NCBI GenBank assembly: GCA_944376295.1
Contig: CALWCE010000004.1
Span: forward strand, 119,407 to 183,406
Origin: an uncultured Clostridia bacterium
GTDB taxonomy: Bacteria > Bacillota > Clostridia > Christensenellales > Borkfalkiaceae
DNA: 64,000 nucleotides
Direction of reading: 5' to 3'
Made by a program: the position numbers and the translations under genes. Shown here piece by piece: positions 52,700-61,460 of this stretch (the stretch's first letter is position 1; every line of letters starts with the position of its first letter). The notes below the pieces were generated by a model, which ran no database searches, was not told the DNA's origin, and saw nothing but the letters and a program-made list of their open reading frames with translations.

Positions 52700-54172
52700 T
52701 CATTGCGCGGCAAAGCTCTTTTTGCGGTAGATGATGACCCTTTTCCCTTCGCGGATGGGGAATTCGAGCTCGGGGTTGCTCCGCATGACCTCTTCGGGCG
52801 GCTTTTTGAGGCGCTTGGAAAGCTCCCACAGCCCGTCGCCCGCGCGCGGGATATACACGCTCACGGCGCAGTCGCGCTCGGAAAAAGGCTCGCCCTCCTC
52901 CACGGCGCACACGGCGCGGAGCACGCTCCTTTGGCGCGGGGTCACGGAGAGTTTGATGGTCGCCTCGGCGTCGATCTCCCCCTCCTGCTTCTGCCGCGCG
53001 GACATGCCGCACACGAGCGCAGAAACCGCACACTCCCCCTCGCAGGGCAGGGGCACGGAGAAGGGCACGCTCATCTCCACCCCGCGGCGGCAGTCCTGCC
53101 CCTTTACGAGTAGCGTCGCCGTCGCCAGCCCTTCGAACCGCCTTCCCTCGGCAGTGAAGACCGCTTCCCCCTCCGCCCGCTGCAAAGTGACGGCGAGCAG
53201 CGTATCCGAATAATCGATGGGGGCAGAGAGCGCGGCTTTGCCCGCGATGCGCTCCGTCCTTACAAACGTCTCTTTGGAAGAGCACGTCTCCGCTTCCGAA
53301 TAGCCAAGTCTGACGGCGCGCTCGGTGGAAAAGGCGTCGATGACGGCATCCACCCGCTCTTCCGAATAGACGCACCCTTCGGCAAGCAGGGAAAGCTCGG
53401 CGCGCAGGCGGCACTTGCCCTGCTCCTCATCGGAATCGGCGGAAAGAAAGACCTCCTTCACGCTCACCCTGCCCTCGGCGGACGCGCCCTCGGCGGCGTC
53501 CTTCCCGATCTCGATGCGGAAGGGGATGAGCCGTTCGAGCGACACGGGCTCCCCCTCTTTGAGCGCCAAAATGCAGAGGTTGACTTCCCCTTCGAGGACG
53601 ACGCTTCCCGCCGAGCAAGTTACCCCGCTCACGAGCGCCGAAGAGGAGTGGAGCAAAATATCGCCCAAAAAGTCCGTCTCGAATTCGTCGTCCGTCTCCG
53701 TCTCGCCCGAGAAGGGGTGCACCGAAAAAAAGTGCAGCTCTTCCCGTTTGGTCACGAGCCCGCCGCCCGTCACATACTCGAACTCCCGCTCTTCGAAGAG
53801 CTCCACTTCGGCTGCGGCGAGAGCGGAAAGATAGACGCTCGCTCCCTCCCGCCGCACGGAGATGTTCTCCGTTTTCAGCCGCACGCGCGGAAGGGCGGCG
53901 GCATGGCACTCCCCCTGCGCTTTGAGGGTGAATTCCGCGCCCTTTTCGACGCGGCACACGCCGTGTTCGGCATTTTCGTAGACGAGCGAAAAGCGCGCCC
54001 TGCCCAGGACGCGCACCCCGCCCTCCTCCGCCGTGGCATGCACGGGCAAAAGCTCCGCGTGCGCCGAAAGCACCGTCTCCACCTCGCCGCCGAAGCGGCA
54101 TTCCACCGCCGTCTCCTGAGAAAGCGTCCCCGTCCGCGTATATCCGCGGTAGCATTGCGTCTCCAACTGCAT
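52700..54172 (-). CDS. sipL: SipL-like spore morphogenesis protein (SPOCS and LysM domains)
   Basis: Protein of 490 residues. Repeated beta-rich SPOCS (DUF3794) units occupy about 1-420: compare AEFTLKAQGECHAAALPRVR, LVSGVTCSAGSVVLEGEVNL, and RAELSLLAEGCVYSEERVDA. A single LysM domain ends the protein (about 440-485, YIPRAGDGLWELSKRLKKPP). In Clostridioides difficile SipL binds SpoIVA and is needed for coat assembly around the forespore. ATG 54172 follows AAGGAGGGCAGT. A near-perfect sigma-E promoter lies upstream, fitting mother-cell expression. Confidence 0.85.
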   Translation of the reverse strand: MQLETQCYRGYTRTGTLSQETAVECRFGGEVETVLSAHAELLPVHATAEEGGVRVLGRARFSLVYENAEHGVCRVEKGAEFTLKAQGECHAAALPRVRLKTENISVRREGASVYLSALAAAEVELFEEREFEYVTGGGLVTKREELHFFSVHPFSGETETDDEFETDFLGDILLHSSSALVSGVTCSAGSVVLEGEVNLCILALKEGEPVSLERLIPFRIEIGKDAAEGASAEGRVSVKEVFLSADSDEEQGKCRLRAELSLLAEGCVYSEERVDAVIDAFSTERAVRLGYSEAETCSSKETFVRTERIAGKAALSAPIDYSDTLLAVTLQRAEGEAVFTAEGRRFEGLATATLLVKGQDCRRGVEMSVPFSVPLPCEGECAVSALVCGMSARQKQEGEIDAEATIKLSVTPRQRSVLRAVCAVEEGEPFSERDCAVSVYIPRAGDGLWELSKRLKKPPEEVMRSNPELEFPIREGKRVIIYRKKSFAAQ

Positions 54173-54195
54173 ACTGCCCTCCTTGTGTTCCTTGC

Positions 54196-54224
54196 ATTGT
54201 ATGAAAAAACGGGCGCGGATATGC
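54196..54224 (-). promoter_or_regulatory. Sigma-E promoter of sipL
   Basis: Minus strand GCATATC (54218-54224), 14 bases, CATACAAT (54196-54203). The -10 box equals the sigma-E consensus and the -35 box differs at one place. Confidence 0.8.
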
Positions 54225-54270
54225 GAAGAGGGCGGGTATATTTTGCGCGAAAAAGGGGAATCACCGCAGT

Positions 54271-54513
54271 ATGATCCGTCAGAGCCGAAATTTAGCCGCC
54301 GTCAAGCGGGCGATCCAAACTTGTCTGCGTTCCAAAGTGGACGTCACCGTAAACTTAGGCAGGAACAAAGTGCTCTCCTACCGCGGGGAGCTTTCGGGGG
54401 TGTATCCCGCCCTCTTCACCGTGCGCCCCGACGACGAGCGCTTCTTGGGCAAGACGAGCTATTCCTATGCGGAAGTGCTCAGCGGCAGCGTCAAAGTCAA
54501 ACGCGCCGAATAG
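54271..54513 (+). CDS. veg: Veg family protein
   Basis: Small basic protein of 80 residues with a fold like an Sm/SH3 barrel: VDVTVNLGRNKVLSYRGELS, VYPALFTVRPDD, TSYSYAEVLSGSVKV. Veg is conserved next to ispE in Firmicutes; in Bacillus it affects biofilm genes, and its biochemical role is not settled. It is divergent from sipL, whose sigma-E promoter lies in the same 98-base gap. ATG 54271 has a weak GGGG site. Confidence 0.9.
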   Translation: MIRQSRNLAAVKRAIQTCLRSKVDVTVNLGRNKVLSYRGELSGVYPALFTVRPDDERFLGKTSYSYAEVLSGSVKVKRAE

Positions 54514-54643
54514 GAAGCGCCGCGCGACGGATTGCGCCGAATAGGGTGCGCCGCGCCGTGCGGCGATAAAGCCGCGTCCGATCCCTTTGCCAAACCCCGC
54601 CCCGACAATATATCAAAAAAATATGCGGCGGGGGAAAATAGAA

Positions 54644-54681
54644 GCGGCGGGGCGCAGACCAAAAGGTCTGCGCCCCGCCGC
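54644..54681. terminator. Bidirectional terminator between veg and the YcxB-like gene
   Basis: A perfect 17-bp stem (54644-54660 with 54665-54681) with loop AAAA, followed by ATTTTG on the plus strand and CTTCTATTTTCC on the minus strand. Confidence 0.85.
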
Positions 54682-54717
54682 ATTTTGAAAAACGTTTGAA
54701 AGGAACGAAGCTCTTTT

Positions 54718-55242
54718 TCAGCGCGCCCGGACATGGCTCACAAAGCGTTCGCCGAGCTTGACGCCGAAGAGAACGGAAAGATCTTCCGCCTTTCCCTGCG
54801 TCATCCCGCCGCGCGCGACGGCGAGCACGGTAGAACGGTCCAGCCAAAGGATCCACATATCGGCATATTCGACCGCCTTCATAAGGTCGGCATAGGCGAC
54901 CGTCGCCCTTGCCCCGATCTGCTCGCCGCGCTCCGACCGCATCTCGAATCCGTCTTCGCGGAAGACGAACCGATGCAGTTCTTCCTTCCCTGCAAGCGAC
55001 TTTTTTAAGACCGCCTTCAGCATAGGCTTGTAGCCGAAAAACAGAAAGAGAAGGAGAAGCGCCGCCGCCGCAAAGCAGAACGCGTAAAAGAAGACGTCCG
55101 CTTTCAGCACCAGAAGCACCGCGCCGAGCACAAGAAAGAGCGCGCTCATCCCGCCGCATGCGCCCGCCATGATGGGACCGCCCGTGTGCAGCGTAGCAGA
55201 AAGATTGGTCTTCATGTCATTCTTCGTTTCATTGACAAACAT
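54718..55242 (-). CDS. YcxB-like membrane protein
   Basis: Protein of 174 residues with two helices (about 25-70, PIMAGACGGMSALFLVLGAV and DVFFYAFCFAAAALLLLFLF) followed by a soluble YcxB-type domain with FREDGFEMRSERGEQIGARA and DMWILWLDRSTVLAVARGGM. Function unknown in the family. Start ATG 55242 has GGGAG 12 bases upstream; an ATG nine codons later is possible. It has a consensus promoter. Confidence 0.75.
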   Translation of the reverse strand: MFVNETKNDMKTNLSATLHTGGPIMAGACGGMSALFLVLGAVLLVLKADVFFYAFCFAAAALLLLFLFFGYKPMLKAVLKKSLAGKEELHRFVFREDGFEMRSERGEQIGARATVAYADLMKAVEYADMWILWLDRSTVLAVARGGMTQGKAEDLSVLFGVKLGERFVSHVRAR

Positions 55243-55271
55243 TTCGGAGTTGCTCCCGTCTTTTTGCTATT

Positions 55272-55300
55272 ATTATACAAATTGCAGGCGAAGATGTCAA
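55272..55300 (-). promoter_or_regulatory. Promoter of the YcxB-like gene
   Basis: Minus strand TTGACA (55295-55300), 17 bases, TATAAT (55272-55277). Confidence 0.8.
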
Positions 55301-55344
55301 CGCCTTGCGCCGCCTTTCGGAGCGAAGGGGGCTTTGCCGTGCAT

Positions 55345-55384
55345 GCTTCAAAAACTTGACAAGAGTGCGTTTGAAGCGTATGAT
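55345..55384 (+). promoter_or_regulatory. Promoter of the SecB-like gene with inverted repeat around the -35 box
   Basis: TTGACA (55356-55361), 17 bases, TATGAT (55379-55384). GCTTCAAA (55345-55352) and TTTGAAGC (55370-55377) form a perfect inverted repeat of 8-bp arms that brackets the -35 box, a likely protein-binding site. Confidence 0.7.
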
Positions 55385-55441
55385 AGAAGGGTATAAAACA
55401 AACAGAGGCGCAAAAGCCGCCCATGATAAGAGAGGTACACC

Positions 55442-55891
55442 ATGATCGAATACTCCCTGAAAGCTCTCACGGCAGACGAGCTTTCCTTTAAGGTCAACCC
55501 CATCAAGGCAACTCCCGATACCAAGTTCGAGATCAAGCCCGTGTTCACCCGCCAGATCCGCCAGGCAAACGAAAACCCGAAGATGAACATCGTCATCCTC
55601 GAGTGCAAGATCGAGAGCACGGAGGAATCGCCCAAGCCCTTCAACCTGCACACGCGCTTCGTGGGCGTCTTCGAAGTCAACAACATGGAAACGGACGAAG
55701 ACAAACGCACCTTCGCCATCAACGCGACGGAGACGATGTTCCCTTACCTTCGCGCCGCCGTCACCAACCTCACGGCAGACGCACTCATCAATCCCCTGAC
55801 GCTGCCCGTAGTCCCCGGCTCCACCCTCTTCCCCGAAGACAGGGGCCCCAACCGCTACACGCTCAACTTCGATCCTAAGGTCGTCAACTGA
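55442..55891 (+). CDS. secB: SecB-like protein-export chaperone
   Basis: Protein of 149 residues with the SecB fold pattern: four beta strands, then MFPYLRAAVTNLTADALINP and LTLPVVPGSTLF, which match the SecB helix and the following PxxxPxxxxALF-type segment. SecB keeps preproteins unfolded for SecA and is best known from Proteobacteria; SecB-like proteins are also used in toxin-antitoxin control and in some diderm Firmicutes. Here it stands alone with its own promoter and terminator, without a toxin. The assignment is by sequence pattern only. Confidence 0.75.
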   Translation: MIEYSLKALTADELSFKVNPIKATPDTKFEIKPVFTRQIRQANENPKMNIVILECKIESTEESPKPFNLHTRFVGVFEVNNMETDEDKRTFAINATETMFPYLRAAVTNLTADALINPLTLPVVPGSTLFPEDRGPNRYTLNFDPKVVN

Positions 55892-55895
55892 GAAA

Positions 55896-55923
55896 AAGAG
55901 CCTGCCCAAGATGCGGGCTCTTT
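55896..55923 (+). terminator. Terminator of the SecB-like gene
   Basis: AAGAGCCTGC pairs with GCGGGCTCTT with one mismatch, followed by TTTGTTTTG. Confidence 0.8.
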
Positions 55924-55942
55924 GTTTTGAGGAGGATAAAAA

Positions 55943-56407
55943 ATGGCAATTTGCATCCGCCGCGCAGCGGAGGGGGACGCGGAAGCGATCGGGCGCATCC
56001 TCTTTGAGGTGCACGCCGTGCATCACGCCATCCGCCCCGACCTCTTTTTGGAGGGCAAGCGGAAGTACGGCGAAGCGGAAGTGAAGGCGCTCATCCAAAG
56101 AACGCCCGTGCTCGTCGCCGAAGAAGAAGGCGAAGTCATCGGCTATGCCGTCTGCTATTTGGAAGAGACGAAGGGCGGCTCGATGGCGGCGCACAGGACG
56201 CTGTATTTAGACGATCTCTGCGTGGACGAAAAGCGCCGCAAGCAGGGCGTGGGGAAGCGGCTCTTTGCCGCCGTGGAGGCGCTTGCAAGAGAGCTTCAAT
56301 GCTACGACCTCACCCTCAACGTGTGGGAGGGCAACGACGCCGCCCGCGCCTTTTACGACAGTTTGGGCATGAAGCCCTTGAAGACTTATCTCGAAAAGGT
56401 GCTGTAA
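55943..56407 (+). CDS. GNAT-family N-acetyltransferase
   Basis: Acetyltransferase of 154 residues. The acetyl-CoA loop is LYLDDLCVDEKRRKQGVGKR (about 92-111) and the C-terminal NVWEGNDAARAFYDSLGM is typical. ATG 55943 follows GAGGAGGATAAAAA. The substrate is unknown. A GC hairpin terminator follows. Confidence 0.9.
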   Translation: MAICIRRAAEGDAEAIGRILFEVHAVHHAIRPDLFLEGKRKYGEAEVKALIQRTPVLVAEEEGEVIGYAVCYLEETKGGSMAAHRTLYLDDLCVDEKRRKQGVGKRLFAAVEALARELQCYDLTLNVWEGNDAARAFYDSLGMKPLKTYLEKVL

Positions 56408-56471
56408 CATAAGAGCGGCTGCCCTTTGGGGGCGGAGACGCCCGAAAAACAACGGATACGGCAACAAACAG

Positions 56472-56507
56472 CGCGGCGGCGCGGGGCGAAAGCCCCGCGC
56501 CGCCGCG
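56472..56507 (+). terminator. Terminator of the acetyltransferase gene
   Basis: A perfect 16-bp GC stem (56472-56487 with 56492-56507), loop GAAA, then TATTTTTCC. Confidence 0.85.
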
Positions 56508-56522
56508 TATTTTTCCTTATTC

Positions 56523-56589
56523 TTGGCTCCTCCTCGGGGGAGCTGTCATTCCGTCCGCAGCTTGCTGCGGCGGGATGACTGAGGGAGTT
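56523..56589 (+). repeat. Palindromic GGCTCC/GGGAGT intergenic repeat, copy 2
   Basis: TTGGCTCCTCCTCGGGGGAG, then CTGTCA, a central hairpin (CCGTCCGCAGC/GCTGCGGCGG), TGACTGAGGGAGTT. It shares its outer motifs with 31232-31284 while the centre differs but still pairs. Confidence 0.65.
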
Positions 56590-56630
56590 GCTGCAGGGGT
56601 TCCCCTTGCATCCCTCAAAAGAAAACCGCC

Positions 56631-57566
56631 TTACTCCGCCACAGCGGATCCTGCCGCCGCCGTCTCCTCGGAAGGCGCACCCGCCGCCTCATCCAGAAAG
56701 GCAAGCACGGCGCCCCACTTTTCGGCGCGGCCCTCCTTCTCGTTCAGAAACTCATGGCGGGAATTTTCAAACAGCTTGAGCTTCACCTTCTTCATGCCCG
56801 CCTGCTTCGTGTAAAAATCGTAGAGCTTTTTGACGCCCTTGCCCCTGTCTCCCACGGGATCGTCCGCCCCCGAAATGAGGAGGACGGGCAGATCTTTGCG
56901 CAGCTTTGCCGCGTATGCGGGCGTATAGAGCCCGCGAAGGCCGCGGAAGAAGTCGGAATAGAAGCGGAAGGAGCAGGTGAACCCGCAGAAGGGGTCGCTC
57001 TCGTAAGCCTTGTTGTTTTCGTCGTCCGTCGAGAGCCACGCGCCGCCTTCGAACCCCTTGGCGTATGCGCCGAAGGAGAGCTTTTCGATGAGTTTTGCGG
57101 GTTTCTTCTCGCCGCAGAACGCGCAGCCGAGCGCCGCGACAACGCTGCCCAGGTACACCTCGGCGTCCTTTTTATAGGAGCTGCCCGCGACGATCGCCCC
57201 CGCAAGCTCTTCCCCGCAGCGGGCGATAAAATGCTGCGTCAGGAAGGAGCCGTAGGAAAAGCCCAGCACGATGACGGGCGTATCGGCGTACTTCTTGCGG
57301 AAGGTCCCGAGGACGAGCGCCTCGTCGGAAAGGGTGTGCTCGAACATATCTTTGGGCGAATAGCCAAGCGACTTTTCGTCCGTCCTGCCGTGGCCGCGGT
57401 GATCGTCCGCGACGACATAATAGCCGTTTTCGTTCAGAAAGCGCGCGAATGCGTCGTACCGCCCCGCGTGCTCTGCCATGCCGTGCACGATCTGCACGAT
57501 GGCTTTGGGGCTTTCCACGGGCCATTCGTAGACGAAGATCTCTTTTTTTCCGTTTTTGAGTATCAT
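56631..57566 (-). CDS. Alpha/beta hydrolase, lysophospholipase type
   Basis: Serine hydrolase of 311 residues, close in pattern to monoacylglycerol lipases. The nucleophile is in GFSYGSFLTQ, the acid in SGADDPVG and the histidine in NSRHEFLNE; VHGMAEHAGRYD and DHRGHGRTDE form the oxyanion region. I prefer ATG 57566, preceded by AAGGTGAGCG; a GTG three codons earlier overlaps the pheT stop. The last 25 residues are Ala/Glu-rich. It is downstream of pheT and probably read from it. Confidence 0.9.
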   Translation of the reverse strand: MILKNGKKEIFVYEWPVESPKAIVQIVHGMAEHAGRYDAFARFLNENGYYVVADDHRGHGRTDEKSLGYSPKDMFEHTLSDEALVLGTFRKKYADTPVIVLGFSYGSFLTQHFIARCGEELAGAIVAGSSYKKDAEVYLGSVVAALGCAFCGEKKPAKLIEKLSFGAYAKGFEGGAWLSTDDENNKAYESDPFCGFTCSFRFYSDFFRGLRGLYTPAYAAKLRKDLPVLLISGADDPVGDRGKGVKKLYDFYTKQAGMKKVKLKLFENSRHEFLNEKEGRAEKWGAVLAFLDEAAGAPSEETAAAGSAVAE

Positions 57567-57571
57567 CGCGC

Positions 57572-59971
57572 TCACCTTAATTCTGCGCCGAAGTTATGCG
57601 CCAGATTCCCCACGATCTTATGGAAGAAGCCGTCCACCGCCTCTGGCGAGAGCGGTTTTTCCGCCGTCTCTTCGGGGGAGAAGGTGATGCGGAACGCCAT
57701 GCTCTTCTTGCCCGCGCCCACCTGAGCGGAACGGTAGACGTCGAAGAGCTCCGCCTTCTTCGCCGCCTTGCAGGCGCGCAGGATGGCGTTTTCGAGCTCG
57801 GCGCACGTCACCTTCTCTTCGACGACGACGGCAAGGTCGCGCTGCACGCTCTCGAACTTAGGCAGGTTATGATAGACGATATCCTTTGCGAACTTCCTCG
57901 AAAGGGCGTCGTAGTCGAGCTCGGCAAGATACACGGGCTTTTCAAGGGCAAGCTCTTCGGCGATCGAAGGGTGCAGTTCGCCCATCCAGCCCACTTCGCG
58001 CTCGCCCATGCGGATGAGAGCCGTCTTCCCGGGGTGCAGGAAGGGCTTTTCGCCGCGCTCGAAGGAAAGGCGGAGCGAAAAGCTCTCGGCGACCGCTTCC
58101 ACGGCGCCTTTCAGATCGAAGAAATCATTGTCTCCCCAGACGGCGAGCGTCACGCGCTTGTTTTCTTTGGGGAGCGCCTTTAAGGGAAGCTCCTCGGCAA
58201 GATAGGCGTTGGCAAGCTCAAACAGCCGCCCTTCCGCGTTGCCGCGGCGCACGTTGCGCACGACGTTCTGAAGCATCGCGGGCGCCAAAAAGGTGCGCAT
58301 GACGGAAAGATCTTCGCCGATGGGATTGAGAATGCGGATGGCGCGGCGTTCGGGCGCGTCTTCGGGCAGGCGGAAGAGATCGAAATCTTTGGGCGAATAG
58401 AAGGAATAGTTGCACGCCTCGAAGAAGCCCTCGCCCGCAAGCACCCGCTTAAATTTGAGCTCCTGCTGCTGGGCGCTCGTCCAGCCGCCGTGGGTGACGG
58501 ACGCGCGCGTCAGAAAGGTGGGCTCGATGTGCTCGTACCCGTACATGCGGATGATCTCTTCGGCAAGGTCGGGCCAGCCGTCCACATCCTCGCGCCACAG
58601 CGGCACGGTGACGAGGAGCGCTTCCCCTTCCTCTTTCACGTCGAAGAAGAGGCGCTTCAAGATGGCGACCGCCTCTTCCTTGGGCACTTCGATGCCGAGA
58701 AGGGAGTCGATCTTCTCCATCGTGACGGAGAGCGTCTTGGGGGTGAGGTCCTGCGCGTTGACGTCGGCGCGGTAGCAGGTGGGCACGCCGCAGCCGAGCT
58801 CTTCGACGAGGTGCAAAGCTCTGTCCATCGCGACGGGGCAGGTGTAGGCATCGACGCCCTTTTCGAAGCGGGAGGAAGAATCGCTGCGCTGACCCAAGGC
58901 GCGGGAAGTCTTTCTCACGCTGTCGCGCGCGAACTTGGCGGCTTCGAAGAAGACTTCCTTCGTCTCCGGCTTGATTTCACTGTTGAGCCCGCCCATGATG
59001 CCCGCGAGCGCCACGCCGCCCTCGCCGTCGCAGATGAGGAGATTGTCGGGGTGCAGGCTGAATTGCTTTTCGTCGAGGGTGACGATGCTCTCGCCCTCCT
59101 CGGCGCGGCGCACGACGATCTTCCCGCCGCGCAGGAAGTTGCGGTCGAACGCGTGCATGGGCTGCCCCATCTCGAGCAGCACGAAGTTGGTGATGTCGAC
59201 GATATCGGAGACCGAACGCAGGCCGCAAAGCGCCAGGCGGCGGCGCATCCAACGGGGAGAGGTGCCGATCTTCACGTCCTTCACGAAATGCCCCACATAG
59301 CGCGGGCAGAGGGAAGGCTCCTTCACCTCGACGGGGATCTTCACGTCCGTCTGCGCTGCCGTATAGGTAAGGGCGGGCAGTTTGAGGGGCTTTTTGAGGA
59401 CGGCGGCGACTTCGCGCGCGATGCCGAGGATGCACTGGCAGTCGGGGCGGTTGGCGGTGACGGCGATATCGAAGAGATAGTCGTCGATGCCGACGACGGG
59501 GCGGATGTCCGCGCCGACGGGCTCGCTTTCATCGAGGATGAGGATGCCGTTGACCTCGGCGCCCTCGTAATAGTCGTCGGTGATGCCCAGCTCCTCGCCC
59601 GAGCACATCATGCCCTCGGAAGCAACGCCGCGCAGTTTGCCGTTCTTGATCTTCTGCACGCCGCCCTCATGCAGGACGGTGGCGCCATCGAGCGCGCAGG
59701 GCACCTTTGCCCCCGCGAAGACGTTGGTCGCCGCCGTGCAGATCTGCTTGACGCCGTGCTCGCCGCAGTCCACCTTGCAGACGGTGAGCCTGTCCGCATC
59801 GGGGTGTTTTTCGGTGGAGAGGATCTTGCCGACGACGACGTTCGTGACGTCTTTGCCGAGATAAGTGAGCTCCTCCACCTCAAACCCGCACGAGAAGAGC
59901 TTTTCCTGCAATTCCTCGGCGGAAATATCGATCTCCACATAATCTTTTAACCAGCTGAAGGGTGCGATCAT
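57572..59971 (-). CDS. pheT: Phenylalanine-tRNA ligase beta subunit
   Basis: Subunit of 799 residues of the alpha2-beta2 synthetase. The EMAP/tRNA-binding domain (about 40-155), B3/4 editing domain, B5 and the C-terminal ferredoxin-like anticodon domain (about 700-799) are recognisable: VVGKILSTEKHPDADRLTVC, RPDCQCILGIAREVAA, NVVRNVRRGNAEGRLFELAN. It starts at ATG 59971 behind GAGGAGGAAGCAAG, 12 bases after pheS. Confidence 0.97.
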   Translation of the reverse strand: MIAPFSWLKDYVEIDISAEELQEKLFSCGFEVEELTYLGKDVTNVVVGKILSTEKHPDADRLTVCKVDCGEHGVKQICTAATNVFAGAKVPCALDGATVLHEGGVQKIKNGKLRGVASEGMMCSGEELGITDDYYEGAEVNGILILDESEPVGADIRPVVGIDDYLFDIAVTANRPDCQCILGIAREVAAVLKKPLKLPALTYTAAQTDVKIPVEVKEPSLCPRYVGHFVKDVKIGTSPRWMRRRLALCGLRSVSDIVDITNFVLLEMGQPMHAFDRNFLRGGKIVVRRAEEGESIVTLDEKQFSLHPDNLLICDGEGGVALAGIMGGLNSEIKPETKEVFFEAAKFARDSVRKTSRALGQRSDSSSRFEKGVDAYTCPVAMDRALHLVEELGCGVPTCYRADVNAQDLTPKTLSVTMEKIDSLLGIEVPKEEAVAILKRLFFDVKEEGEALLVTVPLWREDVDGWPDLAEEIIRMYGYEHIEPTFLTRASVTHGGWTSAQQQELKFKRVLAGEGFFEACNYSFYSPKDFDLFRLPEDAPERRAIRILNPIGEDLSVMRTFLAPAMLQNVVRNVRRGNAEGRLFELANAYLAEELPLKALPKENKRVTLAVWGDNDFFDLKGAVEAVAESFSLRLSFERGEKPFLHPGKTALIRMGEREVGWMGELHPSIAEELALEKPVYLAELDYDALSRKFAKDIVYHNLPKFESVQRDLAVVVEEKVTCAELENAILRACKAAKKAELFDVYRSAQVGAGKKSMAFRITFSPEETAEKPLSPEAVDGFFHKIVGNLAHNFGAELR

Positions 59972-59983
59972 CTTGCTTCCTCC

Positions 59984-61012
59984 TCAATCTTTGAACTGTT
60001 CCAAGAAGCGCACGTCGTTTTCCGTGAGCAGCTTGATGTTGTTGATGCCGTATTTGAGCATGGCGATGCGCTCGATGCCCATGCCGAAGGCAAAGCCCGT
60101 GTATTCGTCGGGGTCGATATGGCAGTTTTCAAGCACCCGCCTGTTCACCATGCCCGCGCCCAACACTTCGATCCAGCCCGTCCCCTTGCAGAGCGAGCAG
60201 CCCTTGCCGCCGCACGCCGCGCACGAGACGTCCACCTCGACGGAAGGCTCCGTGAAGGGGAAGTAGGAAGGGCGCAGGCGGGTCTTCGAAGAGGAGGAGA
60301 ACATGGTGCGCGCGAATTCGTCGAGCATGCCCTGAAGATCGCACAGCGTGACGTTACGATCGACGACGAGCCCTTCCATCTGATGGAACATGGGCGAGTG
60401 CGTCGCGTCGTCGTCCGAGCGGAACACGCAGCCGGGCGAGAGCATCTTGATGGGCGGGCGGTGCTCTTCCATGAAGCGGATCTGCCCCGCGCTCGTCTGC
60501 GTGCGGAGAAGGTATTCCTCGCTCAAATAGAAGGTATCCTGCATGTCGCGGGCGGGGTGATCGGCGGGCGTGTTGAGCGCCGTGAAGTTGTAGTAATCGT
60601 TCTCGATCTCGGGGCCTTCGAAGATCTCGAAGCCCATGCCCGCGAAGATATCGACGAGCTCGTTTTTGACGCGCGTCACGGGGTGGAGCGCACCCTTCTT
60701 CTGCCGCTTGCCGGGCATGGTGACGTCGAGCGATTCGCTTTGGAGCTTTGCCGCAAGTTCGCGCTGTTTGACGCGCGCTTCCGCCGCCGCGAAGTCTTGT
60801 TCGAGCTTTTCGCGGATGGCGTTCACCTTCTTGCCGAAGGAAGGGCGCTCTTCGGGAGCGATCTCCTTCATCTTCTTCAGCATTGCCGTGACGATGCCCG
60901 CACGGCCCAAAAACTTCATCTTGACTTCGTAGAGCGCGCGGCTGCCTTCGGCTTTTTCCGCCTCTTCCTGCGCCGCCTTTACGATGTCTTCCTGCACGAT
61001 CTGTTCTTCCAT
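59984..61012 (-). CDS. pheS: Phenylalanine-tRNA ligase alpha subunit
   Basis: Catalytic subunit of 342 residues. From ATG 61012 ([18 protein letters not shown]) with AAGGAGGCAGAC upstream; the longer frame runs through the T-box terminator and is not coding. The class II motifs are [34 protein letters not shown] and [14 protein letters not shown]. Regulated by the T-box leader directly upstream. Confidence 0.97.
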   Translation of the reverse strand: MEEQIVQEDIVKAAQEEAEKAEGSRALYEVKMKFLGRAGIVTAMLKKMKEIAPEERPSFGKKVNAIREKLEQDFAAAEARVKQRELAAKLQSESLDVTMPGKRQKKGALHPVTRVKNELVDIFAGMGFEIFEGPEIENDYYNFTALNTPADHPARDMQDTFYLSEEYLLRTQTSAGQIRFMEEHRPPIKMLSPGCVFRSDDDATHSPMFHQMEGLVVDRNVTLCDLQGMLDEFARTMFSSSSKTRLRPSYFPFTEPSVEVDVSCAACGGKGCSLCKGTGWIEVLGAGMVNRRVLENCHIDPDEYTGFAFGMGIERIAMLKYGINNIKLLTENDVRFLEQFKD

Positions 61013-61028
61013 GTCTGCCTCCTTGTGC

Positions 61029-61274
61029 AAAAAATAAACGCCCTGTCGGCTCAATGGCCGACAGGGCGAAAGCATTCGCGGTACCACCTGTCTTCACGCG
61101 GCTTCCGCCGCGCCTCATTGCCCCTTCACGCGGGAAACGGCTCCCCTTAAAGTTCTGTTCGGGGGAGCGGCTCACGGGGGAATACCGCGGCTTTCCGGCG
61201 GCGGTCTTTCAGCCTGAGGATCCGCCTCTCTGCGCCCGGATGATCGTCGCGTCTCTTCCGTTCAACGCCTGTAT
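61029..61274 (-). promoter_or_regulatory. T-box leader of pheST
   Basis: Minus strand leader of about 245 nt between the promoter and pheS. The T-box sequence AGGTGGTACCGCG lies at 61077-61089, next to the terminator stem CGCCCTGTCGGC/GCCGACAGGGCG (61039-61068) and a T-run (61029-61038). It senses uncharged tRNA by pairing with the acceptor end. The specifier should be a Phe codon; a TTC at 61180-61182 is a candidate in the stem I region, not firmly placed. Confidence 0.9.
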
Positions 61275-61280
61275 GCCCCC

Positions 61281-61309
61281 ATTATAGCCGCTTTCCGGGC
61301 GATTGTCAA
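61281..61309 (-). promoter_or_regulatory. pheST promoter
   Basis: Minus strand TTGACA (61304-61309), 17 bases, TATAAT (61281-61286). The region 61310-61460 beyond holds no gene. Confidence 0.85.
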
Positions 61310-61460
61310 ATGCTTTTGAAGGATTTTATGCAGAGAAAGCCGCCCGCCTTGGGCGGCAGCCGCAGCTTTGAGGCGCGCCGTCTCTCACACAGAAAGCCGA
61401 AGCGCCGCCCTCCATAAAAGCAACCGCGCCACTCCAAACAGCCGAAGCGCCGCCTTTTTT

